DNA from: Paenarthrobacter aurescens
GTDB taxonomy: Bacteria; Actinomycetota; Actinomycetes; Actinomycetales; Micrococcaceae
Length of the DNA: 64,000 bases
Direction of reading: 5' to 3'
Assembly (NCBI RefSeq): GCF_041549525.1
Contig: NZ_CP157456.1
Span: 62,001 to 126,000, forward strand
Below, piece after piece: positions 16,565-25,493 of this stretch; within the stretch, counting starts at the first letter, position 1, and each line of letters starts with the position of its first letter. Below the pieces are notes generated by a model, which saw only the letters and a program-made list of their open reading frames with translations, did not search any database and had not been told where the DNA came from. A program made the translations under genes and the position numbers.

Positions 16565-17116
16565 TCAGTCCTTGCGCAGGCTGTAGGTGGTGACCACGTT
16601 GCCCTTACTGGTGGCGTACTGGTCCTCCAACACAAGCCGATGCAGGGGATCGCCGTCCTGGAAAAGCCGGCGCCCTCCGCCGGCCACAACGGGGTGCGTC
16701 ATGAGGGTGAGTTCGTCCAGGATGCCCGCGAACAGCAGTTGACGGACCAAGGAGATGCTGCCACAGACGGCTATTTCGCCGCCGTCCCGCGACTTCAGCT
16801 CCGTCACGAACTGCTCAACGTCACCCTGGATCAGGTGCGAGTTTTCCCATTCCAGGGGCTCTGTGAGGGTGCGGGAGGCAACGAACTTTTCGATCGGGTT
16901 GATGAACGCCGCAAAATCGTCGTCTTGCTGCGCATTTGGCCAGTAGCCCGCCCATTCCTGGTAGCTGACGCGGCCCAACACCACGGTGTCCACGGTGTTG
17001 ATCATCTCGGTAAGGCCCGTGCCCAGTTCGTCGTCAAAGCTGTCGAACTGGAACTTAAAGGGGTCCTGGACTACGCCATCCACGGAATGGAAGAGGCCGG
17101 CGGTGACTTTGCGCAT
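16565..17116 (-). CDS. Dihydrofolate reductase family protein (RibD C-terminal-like)
   Basis: A 183-aa protein with the RibD_C fold: N-terminal MRKVTAGLFHSVDGVV, VVLGRVSYQEW near residue 46, GGEIAVCGSISLVRQLLFAGILDEL (helix after the NADPH loop) and HPVVAGGGRRLF near the end. Members are stand-alone NADPH-dependent reductases of unknown substrate, named after similarity to DHFR and to RibD. AGGAGAAACAG precedes the ATG. Confidence 0.88.
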   Translation of the reverse strand: MRKVTAGLFHSVDGVVQDPFKFQFDSFDDELGTGLTEMINTVDTVVLGRVSYQEWAGYWPNAQQDDDFAAFINPIEKFVASRTLTEPLEWENSHLIQGDVEQFVTELKSRDGGEIAVCGSISLVRQLLFAGILDELTLMTHPVVAGGGRRLFQDGDPLHRLVLEDQYATSKGNVVTTYSLRKD

Positions 17117-17172
17117 CTGTTTCTCCTGGTGGAGGGCTTTTGATCTCGACGGCGGGGTGTTGAGCGGCGCTG

Positions 17173-17499
17173 TCAGGCGGCGCGGCTGGTGGTTTGGAGG
17201 CTGCGGGAGGGGAGGGCAGTCACGTTGGCGGGTTCCGCGGCAAGGCGAACCGGAACGGCGTGGACTGCGGCGTAGCCCTTCAGCTCATCCAGCGCGTCCT
17301 CATCAACGGTTGCCTGGGACAGGTCCATTTCGACGCCGAGGCCGCCACCCAGGCTCTTGGTGCGCTGGACCACCGGGTAGAGCCCTTGGAGGCTCGAGGT
17401 AGTCACGCGGCCTGTTGCTGCGATCTGGATCTGTTCACCGTCAACGTCGACGCGAACAACTACGGAGAGCTTCTCGCTGGCCAATGTACTGCCTTTCAT
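17173..17499 (-). CDS. STAS-like small protein
   Basis: The 108-aa sequence alternates strands and helices in the order of a STAS domain (VVVRVDVDGEQIQIAATGRVT, then LYPVVQRTKSLGGGLGVEMDLSQATVDEDALDEL). This is a tentative fold reading. Start choice is open: ATG 17499 and the GTG at 17511 have poor ribosome-site spacing, whereas TTG 17484 has AAAGG seven bases upstream. It precedes the exported protein gene's terminator region but runs in the same direction as the reductase. Confidence 0.55.
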   Translation of the reverse strand: MKGSTLASEKLSVVVRVDVDGEQIQIAATGRVTTSSLQGLYPVVQRTKSLGGGLGVEMDLSQATVDEDALDELKGYAAVHAVPVRLAAEPANVTALPSRSLQTTSRAA

Positions 17500-17587
17500 C
17501 CTTGCTGCCACGCTGCAGCGTCCCCCAGCGTATGTGCCATGTGTGACCTGCGCAACATTACGACGATGGCGGGCGCTTAACGATCCG

Positions 17588-17614
17588 CGGGGGGTGAACG
17601 TGGTTCACCCCCCG
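17588..17614 (-). terminator. Terminator after the Tat-exported protein gene
   Basis: CGGGGGGTGAAC (17588-17599) and GTTCACCCCCCG (17603-17614) form a perfect 12-bp stem with a GTG loop, just past the stop at 17636 on the minus strand. Confidence 0.8.
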
Positions 17615-17635
17615 TGGTTCCGTGCTGATGGCGGG

Positions 17636-18277
17636 TTAAGCCGGGGAGAGGAAGCCCGTGAAGTTCAGTGTGCCGGCGCCGCTGTTCAAGAGCGGAATGG
17701 GAGCGACGATGCCAGTTGCCGTGGTGCGGATGTCCCAGCAGAGCGTGACGGGGCATTGAAACTGGAGAAGGTTTGGAAGCCCAACCAGGACCATCGTGAA
17801 GTTCACGCACAGCTTGGTGGGTGTCACCGGGTAGCCGCTGACGATGGAGCCGCCCACGGGGAAGTTGATGCCCGTAAAGATCGCATTCATGTTGAAAGCG
17901 CTGATGGAGCCGAACGTTCCAACGCCCGTGCCAAGACCGGCAGTGGAATTGTAGGTGGTTCCGTCGGACATGGTCAGCGTGGCGCTGGTCATGATGGCCG
18001 TGTATGCCGGCTGGAACAGGCTGACATCGCAACCGCTGGAATCGACGTTCAACGCAGAAACTATAGCGAGGGTGCCTGACTTGTTGGACACGATGACCTG
18101 CGAGGTGAACGGCAGAGGTATGGCGCCGGGTTCAAAACATCCCGGGCAGGCGGGCGGCAGGACGGAAGCCGAAGCGGCCGGAGCTGCAACGGCCGCTGCG
18201 ATAACGGGCAGCGACCAAGCCGCACCCTTGGCCACTTTACGTCGGGAAATCATGCTTTTTTCTTGAGCATCAGTCAT
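17636..18277 (-). CDS. Tat-type exported hypothetical protein
   Basis: The 213-aa product has a twin-arginine signal (SRRKVAKGAAW at residues 11-21, hydrophobic stretch, cleavage near ASAS at 35-38). The mature domain is rich in Ser, Thr, Gly and beta-strand patterns and has five cysteines (CPGC at 44-47, then three more) that could form disulfides or bind a metal. Family not recognised; the fold may be immunoglobulin-like. GGAAAGGGCTTATCGAG precedes the ATG. It is divergent from the MauE/thioredoxin-like gene, which might serve its disulfides. Confidence 0.72.
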   Translation of the reverse strand: MTDAQEKSMISRRKVAKGAAWSLPVIAAAVAAPAASASVLPPACPGCFEPGAIPLPFTSQVIVSNKSGTLAIVSALNVDSSGCDVSLFQPAYTAIMTSATLTMSDGTTYNSTAGLGTGVGTFGSISAFNMNAIFTGINFPVGGSIVSGYPVTPTKLCVNFTMVLVGLPNLLQFQCPVTLCWDIRTTATGIVAPIPLLNSGAGTLNFTGFLSPA

Positions 18278-18476
18278 CTCGATAAGCCCTTTCCGGGGGA
18301 TAACTAGAATTGGAGAGTCTGGAATACAGCTATTGATGGCTCGAATGCTGCACTATCAATGGACTCTAAATCAGGGCACGGCAGTGGATGATTTGACCAA
18401 CTCAAATGTCCTAGCTGAATTCGCTGTTTCAATAGCGAAAACTTGTGAAGCACCGTTTCTTGCCTAGGCTTGGCTG

Positions 18477-19451
18477 GTGGATTCACTCATGTTTTTATCG
18501 GCCTTGTCCGGCAGTCTCGCTGCCTGTGTTGCAGTCACGTTTCTCTTCGCGGCCTGGGGCAAGCTCATGTCCCCGGGGTCAGTAGCGGCGGGCATGGAAT
18601 CCATGGGCATCCCTTCGTTTCTCAGGCACCGGCTAATTGCCCGCGGCCTCCCCTGGATTGAAATTGCCATTGCCGTTGGCCTACTGACCGCCCCTGGCAT
18701 GTGGTTTCTGCTTTTCGCGGCAGGGGCACTGTTGCTTTCGGCAGCTTTCCTCGCCATAGTGTGGCTGGCGGCGATAAAGAAAGAACCGGCCCAGTGCAAT
18801 TGTTTTGGCACCAAAAAAACCACCATCGGCCGGTGGACGGTCATCCGGAACGCCGTCCTCGCCATTGCGGCCGGCGCGGCTCTTGCTGGGGGCGGGCCAG
18901 GGTTCCTGTGGCGCGCGGACCTGCCTGCTGCTGTGGCGGGTTTCCTTGTTGTGGCCCTGGCGGTACTGGCCGGAGTGGCGGTGGCCCCCGAAATAACCGG
19001 CGTGGACGGAGGCTTGCCCGCGGTCAAACGATCCTCCGAACTGGGTCTCCGGGACGTCCGGCTTCAAACGGTGAACCTGCAATCAATTGCACGCGAATCC
19101 CCCGTTGTGCTGCTGTTCACCAGGAGGGGCTGCCCCTCTTGCATGATCGCCGGCGATGCTCTGAAAGCATGGCAGGCCCGGACTGCCGGACTTGCCACAG
19201 CACGCCTGGTCATGGACGAATCCCCTCAAAGCGCGCTTGAGCTGCATCCCGATCTAGCCGATCATTTGCTCCTTGATTCAGGGAAGATGGCTGCCCGCCT
19301 GATGAATATCAGCAAATTCCCCAGTGCGTTCCTGATCGGCCGCGACGGCGAGTTCGCCACCCCGGCCATTGAAGGACCGAAGGATATTGCCGAGTTCCTT
19401 GATGTTCTGGGCGACACCCTCATAGCCGCCCAAGTCGGAGCCGCGAAGTAG
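18477..19451 (+). CDS. MauE-type membrane redox protein with thioredoxin-like C-terminal domain
   Basis: The 324-aa product has four to six membrane helices (residues 5-170) with the MauE/DoxX signature CNCFG (Cys107, Cys109), followed by a soluble thioredoxin-like domain whose redox motif is CPSC (Cys219, Cys222 in RRGCPSCM). MauE proteins supply electrons for disulfide formation in exported partners. GTG 18477 or ATG 18489 could start; neither has a strong ribosome site. The divergent neighbour is a Cys-containing exported protein, a likely client. Confidence 0.75.
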   Translation: MDSLMFLSALSGSLAACVAVTFLFAAWGKLMSPGSVAAGMESMGIPSFLRHRLIARGLPWIEIAIAVGLLTAPGMWFLLFAAGALLLSAAFLAIVWLAAIKKEPAQCNCFGTKKTTIGRWTVIRNAVLAIAAGAALAGGGPGFLWRADLPAAVAGFLVVALAVLAGVAVAPEITGVDGGLPAVKRSSELGLRDVRLQTVNLQSIARESPVVLLFTRRGCPSCMIAGDALKAWQARTAGLATARLVMDESPQSALELHPDLADHLLLDSGKMAARLMNISKFPSAFLIGRDGEFATPAIEGPKDIAEFLDVLGDTLIAAQVGAAK

Positions 19452-19473
19452 ACCGCGGGTGAGCATGCAGCGA

Positions 19474-19530
19474 AACGGCAAGTGCCGCCGTCGTACTTCT
19501 TGTGAAAGTACGACGACGGCACTTGCCGTT
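19474..19530. terminator. Long-stem bidirectional terminator
   Basis: A 25-base arm (19474-19498) pairs with 19506-19530 with one mismatch and a 7-base loop. It lies between convergent genes and contains GTACGACG and ACGGCA motifs also seen in the hairpin at 39701. Confidence 0.8.
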
Positions 19531-19546
19531 GGTGGGTGGGTGACCG

Positions 19547-20113
19547 CTACGCTGTCTGGCCTGCGTGCTGGCCTTCGGAGATTTCCTCGACCACCTTGGC
19601 GTTGAAGGCCGGAAGGTCATCAGGGCTGCGGCTGGTGACCAGGCCCTGGTCCACCACCACTTCATCGTCAGTCCAGTTGGCGCCCGCGTTCTTCAGGTCC
19701 GTCTGGAGCGTGTGGTACGAGGTGACGTTGCGGCCCTTGATCACGGCGGCCTCGATGAGGATCCACGGCCCGTGGCAGATCGATGCCACTGGCTTGTGCT
19801 GCTCAAAGAAGGCGCGGGTGAAGTTCTGAGCGTCTTTGTCCGCGCGGAGGTGATCGGCGTTGACGACGCCGCCCGGTAGGACCAGTGCGTCAAAGTTGGA
19901 GGCGTCGGCGTCGGCCACTGCAAGGTCCACGTCAAAGGTGTCACCCTTCTCCACGCCGTTGAAACCCTGGAGCTTTCCCTTGGACAGAGCCACGAGGGTG
20001 GGCTCGCCGCCGGCATCCTTGACCGCCTGCCATGGGCTGGTGAGCTCCACTTGCTCCACGCCGTCCGTCAACAGGAATGCGACCTTCTTGCCTGCGATGT
20101 TGTGTTCTGACAT
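19547..20113 (-). CDS. DJ-1/PfpI family protein (type 1 glutamine amidotransferase-like)
   Basis: A 188-aa single-domain protein of the PfpI/YhbO branch: FLLTDGVEQVEL near residue 13 (with the conserved Glu20), LVLPGGVVNAD at 77-87 and nucleophile elbow SICHGPW with Cys113-His114. Members act as proteases, glyoxalases or deglycases in stress response; the exact activity cannot be inferred. AGGAGGAACA precedes the ATG. Confidence 0.9.
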   Translation of the reverse strand: MSEHNIAGKKVAFLLTDGVEQVELTSPWQAVKDAGGEPTLVALSKGKLQGFNGVEKGDTFDVDLAVADADASNFDALVLPGGVVNADHLRADKDAQNFTRAFFEQHKPVASICHGPWILIEAAVIKGRNVTSYHTLQTDLKNAGANWTDDEVVVDQGLVTSRSPDDLPAFNAKVVEEISEGQHAGQTA

Positions 20114-20259
20114 TGTTCCTCCTCCATTGCGCGGCGGAGTGCTTTTTGAGCGTGGGCCACCGCTGTGAGAGTTGTTTGTCTGACCTGTTCAAGCCTAGGG
20201 AAAGAGATCTTAGTAAGCAAGCTGACTAATTCTGTGTACTGGCTGGGAGTGTTGCCTAA

Positions 20260-20276
20260 CTATCGAATATCGATAG
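20260..20276. promoter_or_regulatory. Palindrome upstream of DUF2975/XRE operon
   Basis: CTATCGA-ATA-TCGATAG is a perfect 7-3-7 inverted repeat 31 bases before the ATG at 20308. A plausible operator for the XRE protein encoded two genes on. Confidence 0.5.
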
Positions 20277-20307
20277 AATCAGGTTGTTGTTCGATAAAGG
20301 AGCGTCC

Positions 20308-20799
20308 ATGGGAAAGCTGTCAATCCTCGCCTTGCGGGTAGTCATCGCGTTAGTACTTGCGGGTTCATTGTTTGTGCAGCTCAGGATGGTCCCGCTGCTT
20401 TCAATAGACTTGAGCGAAGCCGGCGCCCCGGATGGTCCGCGCATTGCGCTGCTGGCAATCGTGGTTCTGGGAATCCTGTGTGTTCAGGTGGTTGCTGTCT
20501 GTGTGTGGCGTTTGCTGACCATGGTGCGCCGCGGGACGGTGTTCTCCCACAGGGCCTTCCGGTTTGTGGACATCATCTTCGGTGCAATCGCTTTTGCGGC
20601 CGTCCTGATGTTTGGCATCGCAGTGATCCTGGCTCCGGGCGAAACAGCCCCGGGCGTGGTGTTGCTGATCTGTGGTGCGGCGCTGATGATCGGGGGAGTG
20701 GCACTGGTGGTGCTGGTGATGCGAACGCTGCTCGCCCAGGCTGTGGCGCGGGATGTGGAAGCCGCTGGCCTGCGGGCCGAGCTGGACGAGGTGATCTGA
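20308..20799 (+). CDS. DUF2975 membrane protein
   Basis: The 163-aa protein has four hydrophobic helices and the DUF2975 pattern (LRMVPLL near residue 28; RRGTVFSHRAFRFVDII near 72). ATG 20308 after AAAGGAGCGTCC is preferred to the upstream TTG at 20284. The stop overlaps the start of the XRE gene (TGATG). DUF2975 proteins are nearly always paired with such a small XRE regulator; the function of the pair is unknown. Confidence 0.87.
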   Translation: MGKLSILALRVVIALVLAGSLFVQLRMVPLLSIDLSEAGAPDGPRIALLAIVVLGILCVQVVAVCVWRLLTMVRRGTVFSHRAFRFVDIIFGAIAFAAVLMFGIAVILAPGETAPGVVLLICGAALMIGGVALVVLVMRTLLAQAVARDVEAAGLRAELDEVI

Positions 20800-21086
20800 T
20801 GCCCATCATTGTGGACATTGACGTGATGCTGGCCAAGCGCAAAATGCCCGTAGGAGTGCTCGCCGAGAAAGTAGGCATAACCCCGGCGAATTTGGCAGTA
20901 CTCAAGAATGGGCGTGCGAAGGCTGTGCGTTTTACTACGCTTGAAGCGCTGTGCGAGGTTCTGGAATGTCAGCCAGGGGACCTGTTGAGATGGGAAGCTG
21001 AGGATCGCTGGGATAGCGGAGACCCATCTGCCGGCGAGCCTCGTCCAACAGCTCCATGGTCCCAACCGACTCCTCAGGAGTCATGA
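20799..21086 (+). CDS. Small XRE (Cro/C1) regulator
   Basis: The 95-aa product has a Cro/C1 helix-turn-helix at residues 18-60 (GVLAEKVGITPANLAVLKNGRAKAV, then FTTLEALCEVLECQPGDLL) and an acidic/Pro-rich tail. This is the YozG-like group that accompanies DUF2975. The last 152 bases are antisense to the 3' end of the Gfo/Idh/MocA gene; the core domain ends near residue 66 and the tail is probably dispensable. Confidence 0.85.
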   Translation: MPIIVDIDVMLAKRKMPVGVLAEKVGITPANLAVLKNGRAKAVRFTTLEALCEVLECQPGDLLRWEAEDRWDSGDPSAGEPRPTAPWSQPTPQES

Positions 21087-22044
21087 ACGGGCTCTCGGTC
21101 AGCCCGGCCTGCAGGCAACGCGTCACTTCACGCAACTCGTAGCTGAATCCGTGCCCGAGTACCTTAAACCTCTCCGTCCGCAACGTGCCGTTTCGCGGCT
21201 GGATGATGATCTCGGCCGGGTTGAACAGGGATGCAGAGGACCGCAACCACCCCTCGGAGCCTCCCACTGTTACTACGCTGGGGCACTCCGCGCCGATTGA
21301 GGTGATGAGCTGCGCGTAGGTGCCAGTCCGGTAGTTCAAGGCGAGGGAGTTTTGCAGGTCCACGCCCTGTGGAGTCAAGGATCCGCTGGCAATCAGGCTG
21401 TCCGGCTCGCCGAACACTCCCAGCGCCCACGTCAACGGGTAAACAGCCAGATCCAGCAACGCTCCACCCCCGGCGGCCGGATCCCAGATCCGTGATGCGG
21501 GATCGTAGGCAGGGACGAAGCCGAGATCGGCCTGAAGCCACCGAGGCTCTCCAATTTCTCCCGAACGCAGGACCTTCATGGCGCGGCAAAAGCTGGGCAG
21601 AAACCGGGTCCACACGGCCTCCATCAGAAAAAGTCCCTTATCCCGCGCGAGGTCAGCCAGCTCGCGTGCCTGCGCGGCGTCCATGGCGATCGGCTTTTCA
21701 CACAGGACGTGCTTGCCCGCGTGGAGCGCTGCCAACGCGACGGCGTGATGCTGCGCGTGCGGAGTGGCGACGTAAACGACGTCGACGGCGGGATCGGCCA
21801 GCAGCCGCTCGTAACCGGGCGTCCCGCGTGCGTCAGAGTAGGCCGTGGCAAAACCGAACTTCTCAGCAAAGCTCCTGGCCGAGGCCTCCGAGCGTGAGCT
21901 CACAGCCTGGAGGACAGCGTCCTCAAGGAGCGCCAGGTCCTCCACTACGCGTAGTGCAATGGAGCCCGTGGCCACTACTCCCCAGCGGAGGGGGCGGCCT
22001 GTTGCGAGCGAAGGTGCAACGGTGCTGACGGGAGCAGGAAGCAT
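20935..22044 (-). CDS. Gfo/Idh/MocA family oxidoreductase
   Basis: NAD(P)-dependent sugar or polyol dehydrogenase, 369 aa. The N-terminal Rossmann domain reads LRWGVVATGSIALRV (atypical G-x-x-x-S in place of GxGxxG) and the conserved CEKP motif (LCEKPIAMD) carries the catalytic Lys; the C-terminal domain has the family's open beta-sheet. ATG 22044 is chosen because GAAAGG lies 8 bases upstream; the TTG at 22059 is the ribosome site itself. Last gene of the sugar operon, 24 bases after the LacI gene. A function in glucoside oxidation is likely. Confidence 0.88.
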   Translation of the reverse strand: MLPAPVSTVAPSLATGRPLRWGVVATGSIALRVVEDLALLEDAVLQAVSSRSEASARSFAEKFGFATAYSDARGTPGYERLLADPAVDVVYVATPHAQHHAVALAALHAGKHVLCEKPIAMDAAQARELADLARDKGLFLMEAVWTRFLPSFCRAMKVLRSGEIGEPRWLQADLGFVPAYDPASRIWDPAAGGGALLDLAVYPLTWALGVFGEPDSLIASGSLTPQGVDLQNSLALNYRTGTYAQLITSIGAECPSVVTVGGSEGWLRSSASLFNPAEIIIQPRNGTLRTERFKVLGHGFSYELREVTRCLQAGLTESPFMTPEESVGTMELLDEARRQMGLRYPSDPQLPISTGPLADIPEPRTALQA

Positions 22045-22068
22045 GGAATGGCCTTTCAAGGCATGGAG

Positions 22069-23088
22069 CTAAACGGAATCGCGGATAACGATCGAGGTGG
22101 GCATCCTGTTCACGCGCTCTGCCGGTTTACCCTCGATCAGGTTTACCAAGGTCTCGGCCATCTTCTTGCCGAGTTCAACAATGGGATGATGCACGGTGGT
22201 GAGGGCAGGGGTCACCGAGGTGGCGAAGGAATCGTCGTCAAAACCGACCACGGCGATGTCCTCCGGGATGCGCAGGCCCCGGCCCTGGATGGCGGTGTAG
22301 GCGCCGGCGGCCATCTGATCATTGGCAGCAAAAACGGCGTCAATGGGCACACCGCGATCCAACAGGCGATGCATTGCTTTGGCTCCGGAGGCCAGGGTGA
22401 AATCGCCTTCCTCCATCAAACCCTCACCAAGGCCTGACTCCCGCACGGCAGTCCTCCAACCGGCAAGCCGATCCAGGCCCGGGGGCATGTCCTGCGGGCC
22501 GGCAATGGTGGCCACGTTCTTGCGGCCGCTCTCAGTCAAAAGTTTGGTGACCTCGTAGGCCGCTTGCTCATTGGCCACATCCACGTAGTAACTCTCCTTG
22601 CCGCCCACCAGGGGCCGCCCGGCGAACACCATGGGAAGCGACCCTGAGAGGTGGGTCCAGGAGTTGTCACCACTGTGGTGCGAGACCACCAGCACCCCGT
22701 CCACGTTGCCACCGAGCAGGAAGCTGCGGGTCTTCTCAGGTTTCGACTCCGAGGAGATCACCATGTTCAGCGTGTACTCCGTATCGGTGAGATACAGGGC
22801 GATGCCCTGCACAACCGAGGCAAAGAACGGATCCGCGAAGACCTTGGACGTGGACTCCGGCACAATCAGCGTGACCGCATTCGCCCTGCGTTTGGCGAGC
22901 GAACGAGCAGCACGGTTTGGTGTGTAGTCCAGGGCCAGGATGGCTTTCCGCACAGACTGCGCCAACTCCGGGTCCACGCTGGGGCTGTCGTTGACCACAC
23001 GGGACACAGTGGCCCGCGAGACCCCGGCCAAGGCAGCCACCATTTCAAGGGTGGGTACCGGCCGGGGGCCGCTGGTGTCCTGCGTCAT
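22069..23088 (-). CDS. LacI family transcriptional regulator
   Basis: The 339-aa protein has the LacI helix-turn-helix (VAALAGVSRATVSRVVND near residues 15-32), hinge helix (YTPNRAARSLA) and periplasmic-binding-protein-like sugar domain (VDGVLVVSHH, VVGFDDDSFA). Start ATG 23088 has GGAG six bases upstream. Being in the sugar operon, it most likely senses the imported glucoside or its breakdown product and binds the two palindromes at 27998-28011 and 28054-28067. Confidence 0.92.
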   Translation of the reverse strand: MTQDTSGPRPVPTLEMVAALAGVSRATVSRVVNDSPSVDPELAQSVRKAILALDYTPNRAARSLAKRRANAVTLIVPESTSKVFADPFFASVVQGIALYLTDTEYTLNMVISSESKPEKTRSFLLGGNVDGVLVVSHHSGDNSWTHLSGSLPMVFAGRPLVGGKESYYVDVANEQAAYEVTKLLTESGRKNVATIAGPQDMPPGLDRLAGWRTAVRESGLGEGLMEEGDFTLASGAKAMHRLLDRGVPIDAVFAANDQMAAGAYTAIQGRGLRIPEDIAVVGFDDDSFATSVTPALTTVHHPIVELGKKMAETLVNLIEGKPAERVNRMPTSIVIRDSV

Positions 23089-23133
23089 TGTCATCTCCGG
23101 AACGTCAGAAAAAGTAAGCCTCTGAAGGCTACT

Positions 23134-24591
23134 TTAGGCGCTCACAGTGGCGGTGGCAGATGCCTTGGCCGCCGCAATGACCCGGGAATACGCCAGTCCG
23201 CTGTCCTTCACCGTCCGCTCAAAGGTGTCATAGTCCACCCGAACCACCCCGAACCGCTTGCCGTAACCCCAGGACCACTCAAAGTTGTCCAGGAGAGACC
23301 ACACGAAGTAGCCGCGAACATCGGCCCCTTGGTCCAGTGCCTCCCCAACCGCCGTGATGTGGTCCAGAACGAACTGGGTCCGCTCGGCGTCGTGAACTGC
23401 ACCGTCGGGACTGACCACGTCCTCGTACGCGGCACCGTTTTCCGTGATGTACAGCGGCGGCAGCATGGGGTATTCCTCGCCCAGACGCACCAGGAGCTTC
23501 CGCAGCCCATCCGGGTTGACCTCCCAGTCCATGGCCGTGCGAGGCAACCCGCGGCTCGGGAAGGAAATATCCTCCGAACCGATCCAGCACGACGACGTTG
23601 GACGGGTTGCGCCGCCCGAGTGGCCGTCGCCGTGTTCGGCAGTGGGGTGCCCGCTGATCAGGTCATCGTGATAGTGGTTGACCCCCAGGAAGTCGATAGG
23701 AGCACCTATGATCTCCAGATCGCCGGGCTTGATCACATCCCGGATGCCAAACTGCTCCAGATCATTCAGGGTGTCCTCCGGGTAGGCGCCCCGGAGGATC
23801 GGATCCAGGAAGATCCTGTTCTGCAGCGAATCATAGCGGCGGGCGGCATCAAGGTCCACAGGATCTGAAGGATCCCGCGGGATGGAATTGCTGAGGTTCA
23901 GTGTGATCCCCAATTGACGGGCACCCCGGGTCCGCAACTCATTGACCACCAGGCCGTGGGCGAGATGCTGATGATGGACAGCCGCAACAGCCGCCTCCGG
24001 TTCCTGGCGCCCGGGTGCGTGCACACCCGCCGCATAGCCGAGGAGCGACGAGCAGAACGGCTCATTGAAAGTGGTCCAGTGCTGAACCCGGTCACCCAGT
24101 GCCGAATAGACGTCGTTGGCGTAGTCCACAAAACGGTAGGCGGTGTCCCGGTTGGCCCAGCCGCCCTTCTCCTCCAGCGCCTGCGGCAGGTCCCAATGGT
24201 AAAGGGTCAACCAAGGGAGGATGCCGGCGTCGAGCAGTTCATCCACCAAACGTGAGTAGAAGTCCAGGCCTTCAGCGTTCGCGGTACGGCCGCCCGGCCG
24301 GACGCGGGACCAGCTGGTGGAGAACCGGTAGGAATCCAGGCCCAACTCCTTCATGATCCTCACGTCCTGGGGCATGCGGTGGTAGTGCTGCACAGCGTCC
24401 TTCAGCGTCTCACCGTTGGCAATAGCCCCGGGAATGCGGGCGAAAGCGTCCCACACGGAGTCTTCCTTGCCGCCTTCGTGGCTGGCACCTTCCACCTGGG
24501 CTGCGGCGGTAGCCGAGCCCCAGAGGAAGCCCTCGGGCCACACCCTGTTAAAGGGTGTGATGGCCGGGTGGGTTGTTGCTTCGAATGGCAT
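23134..24591 (-). CDS. GH1 beta-glucosidase
   Basis: The 485-aa protein is a GH1 TIM-barrel enzyme with acid/base Glu177 (TFNEP), nucleophile Glu384 (YITENG) and the N-terminal signature FLWGSATAAAQVEGA. It hydrolyses beta-glucosides in the cytosol, as no signal peptide is present, after uptake by the permease encoded just upstream. ATG 24591 shares bases with the stop of the permease gene (TAATG), implying translational coupling; the longer frame starting at 24786 overlaps the permease and is rejected. Confidence 0.94.
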   Translation of the reverse strand: MPFEATTHPAITPFNRVWPEGFLWGSATAAAQVEGASHEGGKEDSVWDAFARIPGAIANGETLKDAVQHYHRMPQDVRIMKELGLDSYRFSTSWSRVRPGGRTANAEGLDFYSRLVDELLDAGILPWLTLYHWDLPQALEEKGGWANRDTAYRFVDYANDVYSALGDRVQHWTTFNEPFCSSLLGYAAGVHAPGRQEPEAAVAAVHHQHLAHGLVVNELRTRGARQLGITLNLSNSIPRDPSDPVDLDAARRYDSLQNRIFLDPILRGAYPEDTLNDLEQFGIRDVIKPGDLEIIGAPIDFLGVNHYHDDLISGHPTAEHGDGHSGGATRPTSSCWIGSEDISFPSRGLPRTAMDWEVNPDGLRKLLVRLGEEYPMLPPLYITENGAAYEDVVSPDGAVHDAERTQFVLDHITAVGEALDQGADVRGYFVWSLLDNFEWSWGYGKRFGVVRVDYDTFERTVKDSGLAYSRVIAAAKASATATVSA

Positions 24592-25493
24592 TAGCCCTTC
24601 ACTGCTCCTTGCATGATTCCGGAAATAAGTTGACGTCCCGCTATGACAAAGAGCGCCAGCAGCGGAAGTGTTGCCATGACGGCACCGGCCAGGACGATCG
24701 AATAGTCCACGTAGCGGGCCGACTGCAGTTGGCTGAGCGCCGTCTGCAAGGTGGGGTTGCCGGCGTCGAGCACCAGCAGAGGCCACAGGAAATCAGTCCA
24801 GGCCGTCATGAACGTGAACAGGCCCAGGATTGCCATGGCCGGACGCGCGGCGGGCAGCGCCACGTGCCAGAAAGTGGAGATCATGGATGCGCCGTCCATA
24901 CGTGCCGACTCGATCAGCTCGTCCGGGATCACGTCCACCAAATACTGCCGCATGAAGAACACGCCGAACGCTGTGACAAGAGTAGGGATCACGACGGCGC
25001 CGATCTCACCTGTCCAGCCCAGCGTGCGCATCAGCATGAACAGCGGAATGATGCCCAGCTGCGTGGGGATGGCCATGGTGGCGATCACTGCCACCATCAG
25101 CCAGTTGCGGCCGCGGAACCGCAGCTTGGCGAACGCATATCCGGCCAAAGTGGAGAATCCCACCACAGAGATGGTGATGATGCCCGAGATCAGGACGCTG
25201 TTGCCGAGCGCGAGCCAGAACGGGACGGTGTCAAAAACTTCCCCCACGTTGGTCCAGAAGTTGCCGCCCGGGAACAGCGGCGGCCAGGTTTCACCCAGTG
25301 CCTCGTTGGAGCGGCTGCCGATGATCACCGACCACCACAGCGGATACGCCGAGGCCAGGAAGAAGGCCAGCAGCAAACCGTAGGTCAGGAAGCCGGGACG
25401 CCTGCCGTTGCCAAAGAGGGCTTTCCGGGTGGCCAGTGCTCGGGAGGTCTGCTGCGGAGCCGGGGTATGTGGCCGGTTCTGAGTGAGGGTCAT
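24591..25493 (-). CDS. Carbohydrate ABC transporter permease (MalG-like)
   Basis: A 300-aa protein with six hydrophobic helices and the binding-protein-dependent permease EAA loop (IESARMDGASMISTFWHVALP, near residue 190) for contact with the ATPase. The C-terminal QLISGIMQGAVKG is typical of the MalG branch. It overlaps the MalF-like gene by 4 bases (ATGA). Confidence 0.93.
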   Translation of the reverse strand: MTLTQNRPHTPAPQQTSRALATRKALFGNGRRPGFLTYGLLLAFFLASAYPLWWSVIIGSRSNEALGETWPPLFPGGNFWTNVGEVFDTVPFWLALGNSVLISGIITISVVGFSTLAGYAFAKLRFRGRNWLMVAVIATMAIPTQLGIIPLFMLMRTLGWTGEIGAVVIPTLVTAFGVFFMRQYLVDVIPDELIESARMDGASMISTFWHVALPAARPAMAILGLFTFMTAWTDFLWPLLVLDAGNPTLQTALSQLQSARYVDYSIVLAGAVMATLPLLALFVIAGRQLISGIMQGAVKG

